This document shows positions 61,504-64,000 of a DNA stretch of 64,000 bases, piece by piece (the first letter of the stretch is position 1; every line of letters begins with the position of its first letter). The notes under the pieces were generated by a model, which made no database searches, was not told the origin of the DNA, and was given only the letters and a program-made list of their open reading frames with translations. Position numbers and translations under genes: made by a program. Source of the stretch: an uncultured Clostridia bacterium (GTDB lineage Bacteria > Bacillota > Clostridia > Oscillospirales > CAG-382). Location of the stretch: positions 57,655 to 121,654 of the forward strand of contig CANRAV010000003.1 in NCBI GenBank assembly GCA_947628695.1, read 5' to 3'.

Positions 61504-62079
61504 ATGAACGACACGGGAAAAGAAGATTTGCGTGTGATCCGCACCAAAGAAGCAATCCGTAAGGCCTTTGAGAAAATGATCTGTGAGATGGATTATGAGC
61601 AGATTTCCATAAAGGAGCTGACAGAGCGGGCAAGAATCAACCGCAAGACTTTCTATCTGCATTACAATTCACTGGACGACCTTTTGCGGGAGCTGCAAAA
61701 CGAGATGGCAAAGAATTTCATTGAGCGCACCATTGACCTTGAACGCCCCCGCGATATGGATAAAATTACGCGGGAGTTCTTTCTCACAAGCGAAGGTGCA
61801 GGGAGGCTTCACGAAAGACTGATGTGCAGCGGCAGCTATCACTACATCAGCCGTCGTATTACAAACGAGATCATGTCGCAAACCTGGGGCGCCGACGGCA
61901 AGGAGAAACACGTCGATCCGTATGTTCAAAATGTCATCATGACCTTCGTTTCCCAAAGCACCATTGAAATCTACAAGCAATGGATCGCCGACGGGAAGAA
62001 GATCCCGCTGGAAGATATTATTGCGCTGACGACAAAGCTGATCTGCAATGGCGTGAACGGTGCCGAGAATGCATTTTGA
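61504..62079 (+). CDS. TetR-family regulator, divergent from flavodoxin-AKR
   Basis: A 191-residue protein starting at the ATG at 61504 (MNDTGKEDLRV), after CAGGAGATG. The HTH covers about residues 12-58 (AIRKAFEKMICEMDYEQIS and TERARINRKTFYLHYNSLDDLL). The C-terminal domain is of the TetR_C-type with ITREFFLTSE and GSYHYISRRITNEIM. It most likely represses the divergent flavodoxin-aldo/keto reductase genes in response to an aldehyde, quinone or other stress signal. Confidence 0.9.
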   Translation: MNDTGKEDLRVIRTKEAIRKAFEKMICEMDYEQISIKELTERARINRKTFYLHYNSLDDLLRELQNEMAKNFIERTIDLERPRDMDKITREFFLTSEGAGRLHERLMCSGSYHYISRRITNEIMSQTWGADGKEKHVDPYVQNVIMTFVSQSTIEIYKQWIADGKKIPLEDIIALTTKLICNGVNGAENAF

Positions 62080-62193
62080 TTTCTCTGCGTAATTCTCGGT
62101 ATCAAGTCCGGTGCGACGCGTGTATGTCCGGTCGGATTCTTTTCGGATACATTTTCAAGCAGCCACGAATTGAGCCCCCATAAACAAAGAAAA

Positions 62194-62230
62194 ACAGCGG
62201 GCCGAATCAGGGGTTGATTCGGCCTGCTGT
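62194..62230 (+). terminator. terminator of the TetR gene
   Basis: A 16-base stem ACAGCGGGCCGAATCA / TGATTCGGCCTGCTGT with one wobble and a five-base loop is followed by CCTTTTATG. Confidence 0.75.
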
Positions 62231-62240
62231 CCTTTTATGA

Positions 62241-62462
62241 TACAGGAAGAGAAAAACAAGGGCGGGTACGCCAACGTGTCGCTCCGTGGGCGGATTTCCC
62301 ACAGGAGAGGGAGAAGGAAAGAAAGCGGGCGAATTTGGGCCGTTTGTGAAAGCTTGCGGTTGGCTTGTTCTCAACGACGCAGGCCTCGGAACAAACGCAA
62401 AAAGCCGTGCAGTCAAACAGCTGCACGGCTTTTCAATTTTCAGTTTGTTCGGAGCCGGTTGA
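62241..62462 (+). other. coding-like open frame without a start codon
   Basis: The plus-strand frame from 62241 to 62462 reads as protein-like sequence (TCRSVGGFPTGEGEGKK, then GEFGPFVKACGWLVLNDAGL and TNAKSRAVKQL). It has no ATG, no ribosome-binding site and is cut by the hairpin at 62399. It may be a fragment of a repeated or mobile coding sequence. The rest of the 350-base gap (62080-62432) holds only terminators. Confidence 0.3.
62399..62433. terminator. bidirectional terminator at the NERD gene end
   Basis: AAAAGCCGTGCA / TGCACGGCTTTT forms a 12-bp stem with U-tracts on both strands, abutting the NERD-gene stop. Confidence 0.8.
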
Positions 62463-63506
62463 TATGTTCCCGATATACCTGCATTTCGGATAATTTGAGC
62501 ACCCATAAAATTGCTTCCCCGCATTTACTCCTCTGGTGGCAGTTCGCAAAATCAATTCTCCGCCGCAGCGTGGGCATTTTAATGTTTGCCGTTCGGAGCT
62601 ATCTGCATTTTGATTGTGTTCAGGCTCTTTCGTCCCTTCTTCCGCAAACTGCGGCTCCGGATTTTCCGTTTCAAAGTGAGAAACAGCTGAAATATTATCA
62701 ACGCCTGTATGAACTAATTTGTCAGCTGAGGCCTTTGGTGCTGCAGTTGGCCTTTCAATGTTCATTTTTATGTCAGAAATGTGTTTGGCTTTGACGGCGT
62801 CATCGACCTGCGTATATACGTAAAGCTTATCATAAACCTTTATTATATCATCGGCGCTTAACAAGTCTTGCGAATATCTGCTGCAAATAGAATTTATGAC
62901 ATAAGCTGCATTGCATCGGTTTATGACATAAACATCTTCACTTGTCACCTCAACGTCTTTCAAAGTACATCTGTCCGAAAAGGCTATAATAGACCACATG
63001 GGAAGTTGTTCACCGAGGAAGGCTTTAAGGTGTTTTATATGAGAACGATTTTGCATAATCGGGTTGTAAAACGACTTTTCGTTGCACCATCCACTACGAC
63101 TTGGTAAGGTTTGATACCAATATCGGTTTGATTCGCTGCCAAAAATCCAGCCGCTGTAATTCTTGCTTTCAAACACAAAAATCCCTTTGGCGCAAATCAT
63201 CAGGACGTCTATTTCGGAAGTCTCGCCGTTTTTCTTTGGAATATATACGTTAAAAAGGAATTTTGCACCGTTTGCCTCAAAAAATTTAAGGTATTGATAT
63301 ATCAAATATTCCCCAAAGCGCCCGATGTTGCGTCTTACAGATTTGTACGGCAATTTTGTAATTTGATAGTAAGAGCCGCCTTTATACTCCTTTTCCGCTT
63401 TTTTCCTCTTTATCAATACAACGGCTATTGCAATTGCAGGGATCCAGAAAATCGGATTTAGCAAAAACCAAGCCAAATCTGAATAAGATGAAGACATTTT
63501 AGGCAT
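62433..63506 (-). CDS. membrane-tethered NERD-domain protein with topoisomerase-type zinc ribbon
   Basis: A 357-residue protein. An N-terminal span (about 10-33) is followed by the NERD nuclease-related domain (about 60-180). GRFGEYLIYQYLKFF, SEIDVLMICAKGIFVFESKNYSGWIFG (key residues Asp in EIDVL and ESK) fit the endonuclease-like core. A low-complexity linker follows, then a C-terminal zinc ribbon (CPRCGGELILRTA, CSNYPKCRYIGN) of the type found at topoisomerase I ends. It probably processes DNA near the membrane; NERD proteins are often plasmid- or defence-linked. Lower GC than its surroundings suggests acquisition. Confidence 0.85.
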   Translation of the reverse strand: MPKMSSSYSDLAWFLLNPIFWIPAIAIAVVLIKRKKAEKEYKGGSYYQITKLPYKSVRRNIGRFGEYLIYQYLKFFEANGAKFLFNVYIPKKNGETSEIDVLMICAKGIFVFESKNYSGWIFGSESNRYWYQTLPSRSGWCNEKSFYNPIMQNRSHIKHLKAFLGEQLPMWSIIAFSDRCTLKDVEVTSEDVYVINRCNAAYVINSICSRYSQDLLSADDIIKVYDKLYVYTQVDDAVKAKHISDIKMNIERPTAAPKASADKLVHTGVDNISAVSHFETENPEPQFAEEGTKEPEHNQNADSSERQTLKCPRCGGELILRTATRGVNAGKQFYGCSNYPKCRYIGNISTGSEQTEN

Positions 63507-63551
63507 CCGCTATAACCTCCTTTCCGTGTATTTTTGCCATGAATAAGTTAG

Positions 63552-63579
63552 AACCGGCAAGACATAAGCCTTGCCGGTT
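63552..63579 (-). terminator. hairpin after the tRNA-Trp gene
   Basis: The perfect ten-bp stem AACCGGCAAG / CTTGCCGGTT starts just after the tRNA on the minus strand. A weak U-tract (CTAACTTATTC) follows. Confidence 0.6.
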
Positions 63580-63580
63580 T

Positions 63581-63656
<76 letters not shown>

Positions 63657-63687
63657 ATGTGATATTAAGTTTGAAGGCAAAGGCCTT

Positions 63688-63795
63688 TTATTAAAACGTC
63701 AAGCCGTTTTAATAAACATCTGGAGAGATGCAGCGCGAAAAATTAAAACGCTCGTATTTAAAGAAAAAATGCGCTCCTGATGCCAGTAGCGCATT
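63688..63795 (-). other. spacer with stem-loops between the two tRNA genes
   Basis: Two inverted repeats lie in the ~150-base spacer: TTATTAAAACG / CCGTTTTAATAAA-like (about 63688-63716) and AAATGCGCT / AGCGCATTT (about 63769-63795). They are probably processing or partial termination signals. No ORF is credible. Confidence 0.4.
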
Positions 63796-63810
63796 TGCCG
63801 TAACCGACTT

Positions 63811-63887
63811 TGGTGGGCCTTCAGGGACTCGAACCCCGGACCGACCGGTTATGAGCCGGTTGCTCTAACCAACTGAGCTAAAGGCCC
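63811..63887 (-). tRNA. tRNA with CAU anticodon (Met, or Ile2 after lysidine modification)
   Basis: A complete 77-base cloverleaf with encoded CCA. Acceptor GGGCCTT / AAGGCCC, D arm AGCTCAGTTGGTTAGAGC, anticodon loop CTCATAA giving CAU, and T arm CCGGGGTTCGAGTCCCTG. It lacks initiator features. The choice between elongator Met and Ile(k2C) cannot be made by eye. Confidence 0.9.
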
Positions 63888-63896
63888 AAATACTTC

Positions 63897-63920
63897 CGAC
63901 ACAGAGTTGCCTCTGTGTCG
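63897..63920 (-). other. perfect hairpin between 5S rRNA and the tRNA
   Basis: A ten-bp stem CGACACAGAG / CTCTGTGTCG with a four-base loop and no U-tract. It is more likely an RNase processing element than a terminator. Confidence 0.5.
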
Positions 63921-63931
63921 AAAACATTTGT

Positions 63932-64000
63932 GTCAGCCACTACCTATCTTACCGGGCCGTCACCAGCCGAGTATTGTGAGCACGAGTGAGCTTAACTTCC
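63932..64000 (-). rRNA. rrf: 5S ribosomal RNA, 3' part
   Basis: The minus-strand sequence at the window end begins GGAAGTTAAGCTCACTCG and ends AGGTAGTGGCTGAC. This matches the conserved middle (GGAAGUUAAGC) and 3' arm of bacterial 5S rRNA. The 5' part is outside the window. It implies that an rRNA operon is being read toward the two tRNA genes. Confidence 0.85.

Noticed and set aside
62207..62524. Minus-strand 105-codon frame between the TetR and NERD genes
   Set aside because: It crosses two strong terminators and the end of the NERD gene. The sense-strand frame looks more protein-like, though it too lacks a start.

Overview
The window looks like a chromosomal segment of a GC-rich Gram-positive anaerobe of class Clostridia, most likely a gut-type Oscillospiraceae/Ruminococcaceae relative. 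The evidence is the Firmicutes-type rpmG-secE-nusG-rplK-rplA and L10-leader-rplJ-rplL order, CsoR/CopA copper control, BioY, ECF-type vitamin uptake, class C sortases with LPXTG pilins, and dockerin-bearing secreted proteins. The genus is inference; no 16S rRNA is present.

Layout. 1-3.9 kb: end of a branched-chain amino acid operon (ilvB, ilvN, leuA) and a D-lactate-type dehydrogenase. 4.2-10.4 kb: a small HTH protein, an RlmI-like rRNA methyltransferase, an ABC exporter, a second 2-hydroxyacid dehydrogenase and a dockerin-bearing GH20 lipoprotein. 10.4-10.9 kb: a cluster of stem-loops. 10.9-14.8 kb: translation and secretion genes on the minus strand, with an L10 leader, a possible L1 leader and a very unusual SecE. 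14.9-19.8 kb: rpiB, tsaB, tsaE, a GH4 glycosidase and a patatin-like lipase. 20-23.1 kb: an ECF sigma factor fused to a very large C-terminal region. 23.2-27.2 kb: small membrane proteins, a DMT transporter and an SGNH hydrolase. 27.3-32.8 kb: a sortase-assembled pilus island. 32.9-35.6 kb: a TetR regulator, a gene-poor stretch, then DUF1284-bioY. 35.7-38.6 kb: csoR-copA, with a CopZ-like domain fused to CopA.

The main system is at 38.6-48.0 kb. A sigma-A promoter feeds a cobalamin riboswitch and two candidate terminators. Six genes follow: a 71-residue HNH_repeat-like protein, three secreted proteins built from the two domain types of animal intrinsic factor/transcobalamin (alpha/alpha-barrel and DUF4430 beta domain), and a complete ECF transporter (EcfT, a double-ATPase EcfA, S component). 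I read this as a cell-surface B12 capture and import apparatus: wall- and membrane-attached binding proteins pass corrinoid to the dedicated transporter, and the riboswitch shuts the operon off when B12 is sufficient. The riboswitch, promoter, domain order and operon overlaps are visible in the sequence. The ligand and hand-off are inferred.

48-55.3 kb has the flavour of a DNA-repair or defence segment: a 1609-residue exonuclease-RecQ-UvrD fusion with a small overlapping partner, a frameshifted antitoxin relic and an AlbA_2 ATP-binding regulator with operator-like repeats. 55.4-59.8 kb holds a second sigma factor with a C-terminal extension, a dockerin protein and a lipoprotein with a duplicated domain. 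60-63.5 kb holds an aldo/keto reductase-flavodoxin pair opposite a TetR gene, a start-less coding-like fragment and a NERD-domain protein. The window ends in the distal part of an rRNA operon (partial 5S, tRNA-CAU, tRNA-Trp) on the minus strand.
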